DNA of 64,000 nucleotides from Bacteroidales bacterium (GTDB lineage: Bacteria; Bacteroidota; Bacteroidia; Bacteroidales; UBA932), in contig JAEEQS010000004.1 in assembly GCA_016285455.1 (NCBI GenBank), positions 98,217-162,216 on the forward strand, written 5' to 3'. The notes under the pieces were generated by a model. It did no database searches, was not told where the DNA came from, and saw nothing but the letters and a program-made list of their open reading frames with translations. Made by a program: the position numbers and the translations under genes. Every line of letters begins with the position of its first letter. The stretch's first letter is position 1. Below, in pieces: positions 1-7,927 of the stretch.

Positions 1-91
1 GAGAGTTCTTTATTGCGGCCCAGCCGATTACAGTGGCAATGGAAAGGATTCCCTGGCCTCCGACACCTGACAAAATAATATCTTTTTTCAT
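1..91 (-). CDS. iorB: Indolepyruvate:ferredoxin oxidoreductase, beta subunit (partial, N-terminus)
   Basis: Only the first 30 codons are inside the window; the gene runs off the left edge. The start ATG (complement of 89-91) opens MKKDIILSGVGGQGILSIAT, the glycine-rich GxGGQG beginning typical of the gamma-type domain of 2-oxoacid:ferredoxin oxidoreductases, which forms the small IOR subunit. It starts 3 nt after the iorA stop on the same strand, so the two are surely co-transcribed and the products form one enzyme oxidising aryl pyruvates (indolepyruvate, phenylpyruvate) to aryl-acetyl-CoA with reduction of ferredoxin. The identification rests on the N-terminal motif and the pairing with iorA. 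Confidence 0.88.
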   Translation of the reverse strand, partial: MKKDIILSGVGGQGILSIATVIGWAAIKNS

Positions 92-94
92 GAT

Positions 95-1678
95 CTACTG
101 CTTTTTAAGATGACGCTTGGCTGTCTGTATGCACTCTCTGCGGCATACTACAACAGATACTCCGCGATAATCTATTTCTTCTTTGATGACACGCTCCATC
201 TCCTCGTAATTCTTTGGAAGAGGAACGATCAGCCTGATATGTTCCTTTGGAACACCTATGCCCAGGCAGATATTCTCAATCCTGCCGAATGCCGCGCTGT
301 CCTGGCCGCCGGTCATTCCGGTAGTCAGATTGTCTGATATGCAGACTGTTATGTTGGCGTTCATGTTAACTGCATCGAGAAGACCGGTCATTCCGCTGTG
401 GGTGAAGGTGGAGTCACCGATAACTGCGATTGATGGATGCACTCCGCTTTCTGAAGCGCCGATTGCCATAGTGATAGAAGCGCCCATATCTACGCAACTG
501 TTAATTGCGTGGAAAGGAGCAAGATAGCCCAAGGTGTAACAGCCAATATCGCTGAATACCCTTGCCGTAGGATAATTCTTGACAACTCTGTTGAGAGCAG
601 TGTAGAAGTCTCTGTGGCCGCATCCCATGCAGAGTGCCGGGGGACGCGGAACGGCAACATCGCTCTTTGCGCAAGCCTCTTTCTCTGGCATTCCCAGGGC
701 TTTGCGAAGAACATCAGGAGTAAGTTCACCTGTTCTTGGAAGGGTTCCGTCGAGCCTTCCCTTGATTTCAGTTTCAGTTGGGAGATATCCCTTGAGAGCC
801 TTTTCCAGAAGCGGCTGGCCTTCTTCAACAACAATTATGCTTTCGCACATCGAGGCCAGGAGCCTTACCTGCTTCTTTGAAACCGGATAACGGGTAACTT
901 TCAGGGTAGGGAAGTCAGGCTTGGAAGAGAAATTCTCCATCAGGTAATTCCATCCGATTCCGCAGGCTATGACTCCAGTTTTAGCCTTGCCTTCAGAGAG
1001 GATATTGCCCTTTGACGAATCTTCTTCATATTCTGCATACTGCTTGATTATCTGCTCGTTTCTAAGCCTTGCAACTGCCGGAAGAAGAACCCAACGCTTC
1101 TGGTCTTCTGGATAGCGGAGAGGGTTTTCTTCTCTCATTTCAGATGTCTTTACCACAGCTCTTGAGTGTGCCATTCTGGTTGTGAGCCTCATAAGAACAG
1201 GAGTGTGGTAGGTTTCTGAATAGTCAAATGCCAGCCTTACCATATCATAGGCCTCCTGCTGGCTACTCGGCTCAAAGCAAGGAACCATCGCAAACTCGGC
1301 GTAGAATCTGGAATCCTGCTCATTCTGGGAAGAATGCATAGAAGGATCGTCGCAGGCAACCACTACCAGTCCGCCGCTGGCTCCAGTCATTCCGGAGTTG
1401 ACAAAGGCGTCTGCACACACGTTCATTCCAACGTGCTTCATGCAAACCATTGCCCTTTTGCCGGCGTAGGATGCTCCCAGAGCCGCTTCCATAGCGGTTT
1501 TCTCGTTGCAGCTCCACTGGCAGTGGACATTTCTTCCTTTGGCCAGAGGGCTGCCCTGGATATACTCCGTTATTTCAGTAGAAGGAGTGCCGGGATAGGC
1601 ATAAACGCCAGAGAGCCCCGCATGCAGGGCTCCCAATGCCAGAGCCTCGTCTCCCAGCAATAAAGTTTTTTCAGACAT
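95..1678 (-). CDS. iorA: Indolepyruvate:ferredoxin oxidoreductase, alpha subunit, without C-terminal ferredoxin domain
   Basis: A 527-residue thiamine-diphosphate enzyme subunit. Visible landmarks are the N-terminal pyrimidine-binding part with YPGTPSTE (about 28-35) and WSCNEKTAMEAALGAS (55-70), then the TPP-binding half with CMGCGH at 350-355 and a GDS...N motif from Gly421 to about Asn450. With IorB it converts aryl pyruvates from aromatic amino-acid transamination to acyl-CoA plus CO2, passing electrons to ferredoxin in the cytoplasm. Archaeal IorA usually carries a C-terminal pair of [4Fe-4S] clusters; here the protein ends about 15 residues after a lone CRREC, so that domain is absent and electrons must leave by another route. 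From memory, Bacteroidota versions are commonly this short. Promoter not obvious in the 128 bp upstream. Confidence 0.93.
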   Translation of the reverse strand: MSEKTLLLGDEALALGALHAGLSGVYAYPGTPSTEITEYIQGSPLAKGRNVHCQWSCNEKTAMEAALGASYAGKRAMVCMKHVGMNVCADAFVNSGMTGASGGLVVVACDDPSMHSSQNEQDSRFYAEFAMVPCFEPSSQQEAYDMVRLAFDYSETYHTPVLMRLTTRMAHSRAVVKTSEMREENPLRYPEDQKRWVLLPAVARLRNEQIIKQYAEYEEDSSKGNILSEGKAKTGVIACGIGWNYLMENFSSKPDFPTLKVTRYPVSKKQVRLLASMCESIIVVEEGQPLLEKALKGYLPTETEIKGRLDGTLPRTGELTPDVLRKALGMPEKEACAKSDVAVPRPPALCMGCGHRDFYTALNRVVKNYPTARVFSDIGCYTLGYLAPFHAINSCVDMGASITMAIGASESGVHPSIAVIGDSTFTHSGMTGLLDAVNMNANITVCISDNLTTGMTGGQDSAAFGRIENICLGIGVPKEHIRLIVPLPKNYEEMERVIKEEIDYRGVSVVVCRRECIQTAKRHLKKQ

Positions 1679-1806
1679 ATCTGTAAATTCAAATAATTAA
1701 TTCAATTCTTGAGCTACGAATTTACATAATTATTCTGAATTCTCAAAACTTTATCTCAAAAAAGAAGAAAGAGGTTTTATTATGTTATAAAATGTAAGTA
1801 CGGCGA

Positions 1807-2346
1807 TTATTTTGCCAGGGCTTCATCGTACATCTTGCGGTGAGAATAGAAGACACCTTCATATTCCTCCTCGATATCGTCAATCTGCCAGTCGTCTCCG
1901 TCATACTTAAGCGTTAGCCTTACAAGAGTCGGCTTTTCCTGGTCGTCAAACGCCTTGACATTTACATATGCCTTGGCTGAATGAGGATTGATTTCTTCTG
2001 CCTTAACGAACTCAAAACTCGGATTCTGGCAGTCCTGACCCATTACCCAGTGATCGTGGTCTATGTAAAACTCATCACCCTCTGACTGTTTCTTCATGAC
2101 TTTTTCCTGAAGATCATAGAAATCGGGAGTAAAGAATTTCTTGTCAGCGTCATCCATTTCCGTGGTAAACGCATAATTGTAAATGTCAGAAATGCGGCCC
2201 TCTATATACTCTTGAGTCTGAATTGTCTGCGGAGCTTCAAATTCTTCGGCCGGATTTGCTGGTTCAGGGTTGTCTTTTTTATTGTCGCGGCAAGATGACA
2301 GAGAAATCACTGCAAAAGCGGCAAAAAACAATAAGATTCTTTTCAT
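1807..2346 (-). CDS. Lipoprotein of unknown function (DUF3828-like layout)
   Basis: A 179-residue secreted protein. The N-terminus is a lipoprotein signal peptide with the lipobox ending SLSSC at Cys19, followed by an Asp/Pro/Glu-rich linker, so the mature protein should be anchored to a membrane facing the periplasm or surface. The rest is acidic, with a C-terminal strand pattern LTLKYDGDDWQIDDIEEE that recalls the small NTF2/DUF3828-type lipoproteins; the lipoprotein at 6840-7364 ends in a similar way (LTLVQDGDSFKIDSLEV). It starts 25 nt after the stop of the deoxyhypusine-synthase-like gene, so it is probably the second gene of that unit. Function unknown; the DUF3828 link is by eye only. 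Confidence 0.72.
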   Translation of the reverse strand: MKRILLFFAAFAVISLSSCRDNKKDNPEPANPAEEFEAPQTIQTQEYIEGRISDIYNYAFTTEMDDADKKFFTPDFYDLQEKVMKKQSEGDEFYIDHDHWVMGQDCQNPSFEFVKAEEINPHSAKAYVNVKAFDDQEKPTLVRLTLKYDGDDWQIDDIEEEYEGVFYSHRKMYDEALAK

Positions 2347-2371
2347 TGTACTATTCTAATAAGGTAAAAGG

Positions 2372-3355
2372 TTACCAGCCAAGTATGTGGGCAAACATCA
2401 GAGGAGCAACAATGGTAGCGTCGCTCTCAACGATGAACTTAGGGCATTCAGGAGAGAGCTTGCCCCAGGTAATCTTCTCGTTTGGTACGGCTCCGGAATA
2501 AGATCCGTAAGAAGTGGTGGAGTCTGAGATCTGGCAGAAATACTGCCACAGCATTGTGCCGTGCCACTGAAGATCCTGCTCCATCATAGGAACGCAGCAG
2601 ATAGGGAAGTCTCCTGCGGTGCCGCCTCCAATCTGGAAGAAGCCGGTTCCGCGATCGATTCCAGGACGGTTGTTGGCTTTGTACCAGTCTACAAGGTGCA
2701 TCATAGTCTCGATTCCGCCCTTTACCAGATGAACGTCAAATTCGCCTCTGATACAGTGAGCTGTGAAGATATTTCCTGTAGTGGAATCTTCCCAGGCAGG
2801 AACTATAATAGGTATATTCTTCTCGCAGGCAGCCAGAACCCAGCTGTCCTTCGGGTCAATCTCGTAGTACTGCTCTAGAACGCCGCTGCGGATAACCTTG
2901 TACATAAACTCGTAAGGGAAAAGCCTTTCTCCCTTTGCCGCAGAGTCTTTCCAGGCGTCTACCAGATGGTCTTCCAGTCTTCTGAAAGCCTCTTCTTCTG
3001 GAATGCAGGTATCGGTGACACGATTCAGATGATGATCCAGAAGATCCTGTTCCATCTCCGGGGTCAAATCTCTGTAGTTAGGCACTCTCTTGTAGTGGGA
3101 GTGAGCTACCAGATTCATTATGTCTTCTTCCAGGTTGTTCGCTGAGCAGCAAACTATTGCAAACTTGTCCTGACGGATCATCTCTGCCAGAGAGAGACCG
3201 AGTTCAGCCGTACTCATTGCGCCGGCCATTGCAAGCATCATCTTTCCTCCTTCTGCCAGAAGCTGCTCGTAAGCCTTGATGGCGTCTACCATAGCGGCAG
3301 AGTTGAAGTGACGGTAATGATGATCAATGAACTGAGTGATAGGTCCTTTTGCCAT
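2372..3355 (-). CDS. Deoxyhypusine synthase family protein
   Basis: A 327-residue NAD-dependent deoxyhypusine-synthase-fold protein. The ORF extends 72 codons further upstream, but I chose the ATG at 3355 (MAKGPITQFI) because the extension is not protein-like and would run over the divergent promoters and the lysA start. The C-terminal signature GSYSGAVPNEKITWGK aligns with the active-site segment of eukaryotic DHS, including the catalytic Lys (about Lys299, in WGK). Bacteria lack eIF5A, so the substrate is not eIF5A; known bacterial relatives act on polyamines (homospermidine-synthase-type aminobutyl transfer), which is an inference here. It is divergent from lysA (84 bp apart) and followed by a lipoprotein gene. 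A TAnnTTTG box at 3389-3396 probably drives it. Confidence 0.85.
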   Translation of the reverse strand: MAKGPITQFIDHHYRHFNSAAMVDAIKAYEQLLAEGGKMMLAMAGAMSTAELGLSLAEMIRQDKFAIVCCSANNLEEDIMNLVAHSHYKRVPNYRDLTPEMEQDLLDHHLNRVTDTCIPEEEAFRRLEDHLVDAWKDSAAKGERLFPYEFMYKVIRSGVLEQYYEIDPKDSWVLAACEKNIPIIVPAWEDSTTGNIFTAHCIRGEFDVHLVKGGIETMMHLVDWYKANNRPGIDRGTGFFQIGGGTAGDFPICCVPMMEQDLQWHGTMLWQYFCQISDSTTSYGSYSGAVPNEKITWGKLSPECPKFIVESDATIVAPLMFAHILGW

Positions 3356-3388
3356 AATTGTCAGATTTTGATAAAACTTAATAATGCA

Positions 3389-3396
3389 CAAATTTA
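3389..3396 (-). promoter_or_regulatory. Bacteroidota -7 promoter box for the DHS-like gene
   Basis: On the minus strand this reads TAAATTTG, an exact match to TAnnTTTG, 33 nt upstream of the ATG at 3355. It sits back to back with the lysA promoter. Confidence 0.6.
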
Positions 3397-3408
3397 ATGA
3401 AAAATGAT

Positions 3409-3416
3409 TAGATTTG
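3409..3416 (+). promoter_or_regulatory. Bacteroidota -7 promoter box for lysA
   Basis: TAGATTTG, an exact match to TAnnTTTG, lies 23 nt upstream of the lysA ATG. Together with the opposing box at 3389-3396 it makes a compact divergent promoter region. Confidence 0.6.
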
Positions 3417-3439
3417 CACTCATTCAAAAATGAACTGAA

Positions 3440-4600
3440 ATGATCACCAAACAGGCAATAGAGGCTTTCGGAAGCATCAGTACACCTTTCTACTATTATG
3501 ACATGGCTCTCCTGAAGGAGACATTGGACATTTATACGTCCTACACAAAGAAATTCGGCTACAACGCCCATTACGCAATCAAGGCCAACGCAGAGCCAAA
3601 GATACTCCAGACTATCTGCAAGGCAGGTCTGGGAGCAGACTGCGTGAGCGGAAACGAGGTCAAGATAGCCCTCAAGAACGGTTTTGCCCCATCAAAGATC
3701 GTTTACGCCGGAGTGGGCAAGAGCGACAGGGAAATCAAGACCGCCCTTAAGGCCGGAATCTTCTCTTTCAACTGCGAGAGCGTGCCAGAGATACAGATTA
3801 TCAACGATCTGGCTGCTGGAATGGGAGTAAAGGCAAGGATATCGCTGAGAGTAAATCCAGATATTGACGCACACACTCATAAATATATATCTACAGGAAG
3901 AAAGGAAGACAAGTTCGGCATAAGCCCGTGGGAATTCCAGGCAGTGGCTGACCTTCTGAAGGGCCTGAAAAACGTAAAGCTTATCGGACTGCATTTCCAC
4001 GTTGGAAGCCAGATTCTGGATATGAGCGTGTTCCCGCTTCTGTGCCGTATGGTTGAGCAGCTTCAGAGCTGGTTCATAGAGAGAAACATCAAGATAGAGA
4101 ACCTGAACCTCGGCGGCGGACTGGGAGTTGACTACCAGAATCCTAACCAGAATCCGATTGCCAATTTCAAGGATTATTTTGAACTGATTCACAAGAATCT
4201 GATAGTAAGGCCAGGCCAGAAGGTTCACTTTGAACCGGGAAGGGCGATTGTTGCCCAGTGCGGCCATCTTATTTCCAGAGTGCTGTACGTGAAGATTGGC
4301 CAGAAGATGAAGTTTGTTATCCTGGATGCCGGAATGAACGACCTCATCCGTCCGGCTCTCTACCAGGCTCATCACGACATTGAGAACCTGGTTTCAACCG
4401 GAAAGAAAACCAAATACGATGTAGTAGGTCCTGTATGCGAGAGCAGCGACAAGTTCGCCCACAATATCTGGCTGCCAGAAACCAAGAGGGGAGACCTAGT
4501 GGCATTGCATACCGCCGGCGCCTACGGCCAGGTTATGGCTATGCGCTACAACCAGAAAGACCTTGCAAAGGCCTACTATTCAGACGAAATTGTGAAGTAA
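3440..4600 (+). CDS. lysA: Diaminopimelate decarboxylase
   Basis: A 386-residue PLP enzyme of the alanine-racemase (fold III) class that makes lysine from meso-diaminopimelate, the last step of lysine synthesis. The PLP lysine is Lys48 in HYAIKAN. Other landmarks are HFHVGSQI (near 186), the phosphate-binding glycine loop GGGLGVDY, EPGRAIVAQCG, the substrate-binding CESSD at 333-337 and AGAYG near the end. Length is slightly short for LysA (about 400-420) but all motifs are present. It is followed after 1 nt by ffh and then folD, giving a lysA-ffh-folD unit with a promoter box at 3409-3416. A biosynthetic arginine- or ornithine-type decarboxylase is less likely because of the complete LysA motif set. 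Confidence 0.94.
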   Translation: MITKQAIEAFGSISTPFYYYDMALLKETLDIYTSYTKKFGYNAHYAIKANAEPKILQTICKAGLGADCVSGNEVKIALKNGFAPSKIVYAGVGKSDREIKTALKAGIFSFNCESVPEIQIINDLAAGMGVKARISLRVNPDIDAHTHKYISTGRKEDKFGISPWEFQAVADLLKGLKNVKLIGLHFHVGSQILDMSVFPLLCRMVEQLQSWFIERNIKIENLNLGGGLGVDYQNPNQNPIANFKDYFELIHKNLIVRPGQKVHFEPGRAIVAQCGHLISRVLYVKIGQKMKFVILDAGMNDLIRPALYQAHHDIENLVSTGKKTKYDVVGPVCESSDKFAHNIWLPETKRGDLVALHTAGAYGQVMAMRYNQKDLAKAYYSDEIVK

Positions 4601-4601
4601 T

Positions 4602-5939
4602 ATGTTCGATAACCTAATTGACAGACTAGACAAGTCGTTCCGCCTGCTGAAAGGACAGGGCAGAATTACCGAAGTAAATATATCCGAAACCCTCAAAGAC
4701 ATCCGCAGGGCCCTGATTGAGGCCGACGTGAGCTACAAGGTAGCTAAGACTTTCTGCGATGATGTAAAGAAAGTGGCTATTGGTCAGGATGTTATCAAGA
4801 GCGTCAAGCCAGGTCAGATGATGGTTAAGATAGTCCATGACGAGCTTGCCCGCCTGATGGGAAGCAGCGCCACGGACATCAGTCTCAAGGGCAATCCTGC
4901 CATTATTCTGGTAGCGGGTCTCCAGGGTTCCGGTAAAACCACATTCTCCGGGAAACTTGCCAACCAGCTGAAAAACAAGAGGGGAAAGAGGGTTATGCTT
5001 GTGGCCGGAGACGTTTACCGCCCTGCTGCTATAGACCAGTTGAAGGTGCTGGCAGAGTCAATTGATGTTCCGGTATATACAGAGGAAGGAGTCAAGAATC
5101 CCGTCAAGATCGCCGAGAATGCGGTAAAGGAGGCTAAGGCCAAGCAGTACGATGTGCTGATAGTGGATACAGCCGGACGACTTGCCGTGGACCAGGAGAT
5201 GATGACCGAAATCGGCAACCTCAAGAAAGCCCTGAACCCGAGCGAGATACTATTTGTAGTAGACTCGATGACAGGCCAGGATGCAGTTGAGACCGCCAAG
5301 GCATTCAACGATGTCCTGGACTTTGACGGAGTGGTTCTGACCAAGCTCGACGGCGATACCAGGGGCGGTGCCGCTCTTTCAATAAAGGCCGTTGTAAACA
5401 AGCCTATCAAGTTCATATCCTCCGGCGAGAAGCTGGACACTCTGGATGTCTTCCATCCTGAAAGAATTGCAGACCGAATCCTGGGAATGGGAGACGTTGT
5501 CACCCTGGTTGAAAAGGCTCAGGAACAGATAAATGAAGAGGAAGCCCGCAGGCTGAAGAAGAAACTCATCAAGAGCCAATTTGATTTCAACGATTTCTAT
5601 CAGCAGATCCAGCAGATCAAGAAAATGGGCAATATCAAGGATCTGGCAAGCATGATACCGGGTGTAGGCAAAGCCATCAAAGACGTGGATATGGACAACA
5701 ATTCATTCAAGAACGTGGAAGCCATAATCCAGTCTATGACTCCTTTTGAAAAGGAGCATCCGGAAGTCATAAATGGCAGCAGAAGAAACCGCATAGCAAA
5801 TGGCAGCGGCACTTCCATCGCTGAGGTAAACCGCCTCATTAAGCAGTTTGAGCAGACAAAGAAAGTGATGAAAAACGTAGCTGGCGGCGGCCTTAGAAAC
5901 CGTATGGCTCAGATGCGCAACCTTCAGAAAATGAGATAA
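4602..5939 (+). CDS. ffh: Signal recognition particle GTPase Ffh (SRP54)
   Basis: A 445-residue SRP protein that binds signal sequences and 4.5S RNA and targets ribosomes to FtsY and SecYEG. An N-terminal four-helix domain (1-95) is followed by the G domain: GLQGSGKTT at 106-114, DTAGR at 189-193 and [10 protein letters not shown] at 247-256. A linker follows ([17 protein letters not shown]), then the M domain with the RNA-binding motif [13 protein letters not shown] (about 394-406). The length is normal for the family. The start lies 1 nt after the lysA stop, so translational coupling is likely. Confidence 0.97.
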   Translation: MFDNLIDRLDKSFRLLKGQGRITEVNISETLKDIRRALIEADVSYKVAKTFCDDVKKVAIGQDVIKSVKPGQMMVKIVHDELARLMGSSATDISLKGNPAIILVAGLQGSGKTTFSGKLANQLKNKRGKRVMLVAGDVYRPAAIDQLKVLAESIDVPVYTEEGVKNPVKIAENAVKEAKAKQYDVLIVDTAGRLAVDQEMMTEIGNLKKALNPSEILFVVDSMTGQDAVETAKAFNDVLDFDGVVLTKLDGDTRGGAALSIKAVVNKPIKFISSGEKLDTLDVFHPERIADRILGMGDVVTLVEKAQEQINEEEARRLKKKLIKSQFDFNDFYQQIQQIKKMGNIKDLASMIPGVGKAIKDVDMDNNSFKNVEAIIQSMTPFEKEHPEVINGSRRNRIANGSGTSIAEVNRLIKQFEQTKKVMKNVAGGGLRNRMAQMRNLQKMR

Positions 5940-5949
5940 TTTAAATGCA

Positions 5950-6831
5950 ATGGAATATAAGCTTCTAGACGGAAAGGCGGAAAGCGCAGCTATTAGGTCC
6001 GAGATCAAAGCTGAGGTAGAAGAAATAGTAAAGAAAGGCGGCAGACGGCCTTCTCTTACGGCAATTCTGGTAGGTGACAATCCTGCCAGCAAAACCTATG
6101 TGGCAAACAAGGAAAAGGCTTGCGCAGATGCCGGTTTCACTTCTGAGGTAAAGCGTCTTCCGGCTGAAACTACAGAAGAAGAGCTTCTCGGTTTGATACG
6201 CAATCTCAATGCGGATCCAAATGTGGACGGCTTTATAGTTCAGCTTCCGCTTCCAAAGCATATAGATGAAAACAAGGTGATTGCAGCCATTGACCCGAGC
6301 AAGGACGTGGATGGTTTCCATCCTGTTTCCGCTGGAAAGATGATGCTTGGTCAGGATACTTTCCTCCCTGCTACTCCTATGGGAATTATGACTCTTCTGG
6401 AACGCAATAAGATAGAAACCAAGGGGAAAAGCTGCGTTGTGCTTGGGAGAAGCAACATAGTTGGCCGCCCGATGGCAAACCTGCTTTCAAGGAAAGGCTA
6501 TCCAGGAGACTGCACTGTTACAATGTGCCATAGCCGCACCAAAGACATTGAAAAATACACCAAAGAGGCGGACATAATTGTTGCAGCTATTGGTATTCCT
6601 TTCTTCGTGAAGAAAGAAATGGTAAAGGAAGGAGCTGTAGTCATCGATGTGGGTATCAACTCAATAGAAGACAATACCAGAAAGAGCGGCTATCGTCTGG
6701 TAGGGGATGTTGACTTTGAAAAGGTTGCTCCTAAATGCAGCTATATAACTCCTGTCCCTGGCGGCGTTGGCCCTATGACTATAGCATCTCTTCTTCAGAA
6801 CACCCTAAAAGCTTACAAAAATCACAAATAA
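5950..6831 (+). CDS. folD: Bifunctional methylene-tetrahydrofolate dehydrogenase / methenyl-tetrahydrofolate cyclohydrolase
   Basis: A 293-residue cytoplasmic enzyme interconverting 5,10-methylene-THF and 10-formyl-THF through NADP-dependent oxidation and hydrolysis. The active-site residues sit where they do in E. coli FolD: Tyr50 and Lys54 in YVANK, and Asp121 in [15 protein letters not shown] (98-104), the Rossmann segment [11 protein letters not shown] and the C-terminal PGGVGPMT complete the signature. It lies 10 nt after ffh on the same strand. Nothing unusual. Confidence 0.96.
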   Translation: MEYKLLDGKAESAAIRSEIKAEVEEIVKKGGRRPSLTAILVGDNPASKTYVANKEKACADAGFTSEVKRLPAETTEEELLGLIRNLNADPNVDGFIVQLPLPKHIDENKVIAAIDPSKDVDGFHPVSAGKMMLGQDTFLPATPMGIMTLLERNKIETKGKSCVVLGRSNIVGRPMANLLSRKGYPGDCTVTMCHSRTKDIEKYTKEADIIVAAIGIPFFVKKEMVKEGAVVIDVGINSIEDNTRKSGYRLVGDVDFEKVAPKCSYITPVPGGVGPMTIASLLQNTLKAYKNHK

Positions 6832-6839
6832 TTAATATT

Positions 6840-7364
6840 ATGAGAACTATCAAAGTCCTTTCTGCTTTGGCACTGAGCGCATTAGTTTGCTTTGCCTGCA
6901 AATCCAACAACAATTCTCAAGACCCTAAAGATTCTTCTGAAACCGCTCTGACAGCTGAGGCTGCTCCAGAGGCTGTTATCATAGACTCTGCAAAGATTGC
7001 AGCCGGAGTAGCATTCCTGGAAGAGTTTTACAAAGTTTATGATCAAGACATTTTGAATTACGAGTATATAAAGAGCAAGATTACTCCTAATCTTAAGCAG
7101 TTTCTGATAGACGAATACGAATATGAATGCGATGGCGAATGCCTTGCTACCTGGCTGTTCTGCTACAATGCCGGCGCAGATACCGGTACTCTTAAAGAAC
7201 GCATTATCAAGCCTGAGGGTAATGCATATCTAGTATCCTGCACTCACGACCAAGGTACTTGTGATTATAACTATAGCGTAAAACTTACTCTCGTCCAGGA
7301 CGGAGATTCTTTCAAGATTGATTCTCTGGAAGTAATTGAAGACTTTAGCCCAGAAGCGCCATAG
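6840..7364 (+). CDS. Lipoprotein of unknown function
   Basis: A 174-residue protein. I chose the ATG at 6840, 8 nt after folD, because it begins a clear lipoprotein signal peptide (MRTIKVLSALALSALVCFAC, Cys20 modified) followed by a Ser/Asn-rich linker; the longer in-frame extension would overlap folD. The mature part has a helix FLEEFYKVYDQDILNYEYI, four cysteines in the middle that could form disulfides, and a C-terminal strand pattern LTLVQDGDSFKIDSLEV, the layout seen in DUF3828-like lipoproteins and shared with the one at 1807-2346. Probably membrane-anchored in the periplasm. It may be read with folD. Function unknown. Confidence 0.72.
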   Translation: MRTIKVLSALALSALVCFACKSNNNSQDPKDSSETALTAEAAPEAVIIDSAKIAAGVAFLEEFYKVYDQDILNYEYIKSKITPNLKQFLIDEYEYECDGECLATWLFCYNAGADTGTLKERIIKPEGNAYLVSCTHDQGTCDYNYSVKLTLVQDGDSFKIDSLEVIEDFSPEAP

Positions 7365-7368
7365 GCCG

Positions 7369-7785
7369 CTACATCAGTTTCTTGTTGTTGGTCCTGTCCC
7401 AGATTTCCCATCCTTTAGGGTTTTCCGGACATACTCTTAGACAACGGCCGCAACCAATGCACAGGTCCTCATTGAGCTTAGGCTCCTTGAGGACTTTGTT
7501 TCCTTTTATCTCAACTGCAGATATGCATTTTTTAGGGCAGGCTTCTACACAGAGATTGCACTGCTCAGGATTCTTTGTCTTTGCAGCTATCTGCTTGTGA
7601 ATTTTGCAGTTACCTGGAACATAAACTGCTTTTCTGATTATTCTTGGCTTTTGCTGTTCAGCCTCAGCGATGGCAGTAACAGCGCCCAGCTTGTTAACTA
7701 TGCTTGAACCCACGACTGCAGCCACGAACAGGCCGGCAGTCTTCAGGGCATCTCTTCTTCCTCTATCGATAGCTTCCTTTTTCAT
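7369..7785 (-). CDS. Tat-type exported dicluster ferredoxin-like protein
   Basis: A 138-residue iron-sulfur protein. The ATG at 7785 gives MKKEAIDRGRRDALKTAGLF, a twin-arginine-like leader (Arg10-Arg11) followed by a hydrophobic stretch; the longer ORF would read through its own promoter. Two cluster motifs follow: C76-x2-C79-x3-C83-P-x2-C87 and a canonical C109-x2-C112-x2-C115-x3-C119-P. Cluster I lacks the first cysteine of the standard CxxCxxCxxxCP pattern (Pro in its place), while extra Cys60 and Cys87 are available. Probably a periplasmic electron carrier or subunit exported folded by TatAC, which is encoded at 41024-42040. It is convergent with the lipoprotein at 6840 (4 nt apart) and divergent from 7928. 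No partner oxidoreductase lies alongside, so its redox partner is unknown. Confidence 0.82.
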   Translation of the reverse strand: MKKEAIDRGRRDALKTAGLFVAAVVGSSIVNKLGAVTAIAEAEQQKPRIIRKAVYVPGNCKIHKQIAAKTKNPEQCNLCVEACPKKCISAVEIKGNKVLKEPKLNEDLCIGCGRCLRVCPENPKGWEIWDRTNNKKLM

Positions 7786-7811
7786 TTCTCTAATCTCATA
7801 AATTCGTTTGG

Positions 7812-7819
7812 CAAATATA
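7812..7819 (-). promoter_or_regulatory. -7 promoter box for the ferredoxin gene
   Basis: Minus strand TATATTTG, an exact TAnnTTTG match, 26 nt upstream of the ATG at 7785. Confidence 0.6.
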
Positions 7820-7888
7820 ACGCAATCTTGCTTCAAAAACCAAGCCGCAAACAATATCGTTTCCCTTGAAAAACAATCAGATTTTTAT

Positions 7889-7896
7889 TAAATTTG
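7889..7896 (+). promoter_or_regulatory. -7 promoter box for the fimbrillin-like lipoprotein
   Basis: TAAATTTG, an exact TAnnTTTG match, 31 nt upstream of the ATG at 7928. Confidence 0.6.
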
Positions 7897-7927
7897 TCCT
7901 AATATAGCTTTTAAGACTCCTTTTAAT

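Noticed and set aside
3356..3571. N-terminal 72-codon extension of the DHS-like ORF
   Set aside because: It runs over both divergent promoter boxes and into lysA, and the family begins near MAKGPITQF.
3692..4375. 227-codon minus-strand ORF inside lysA
   Set aside because: Antisense shadow of a well-supported gene; composition is not protein-like.
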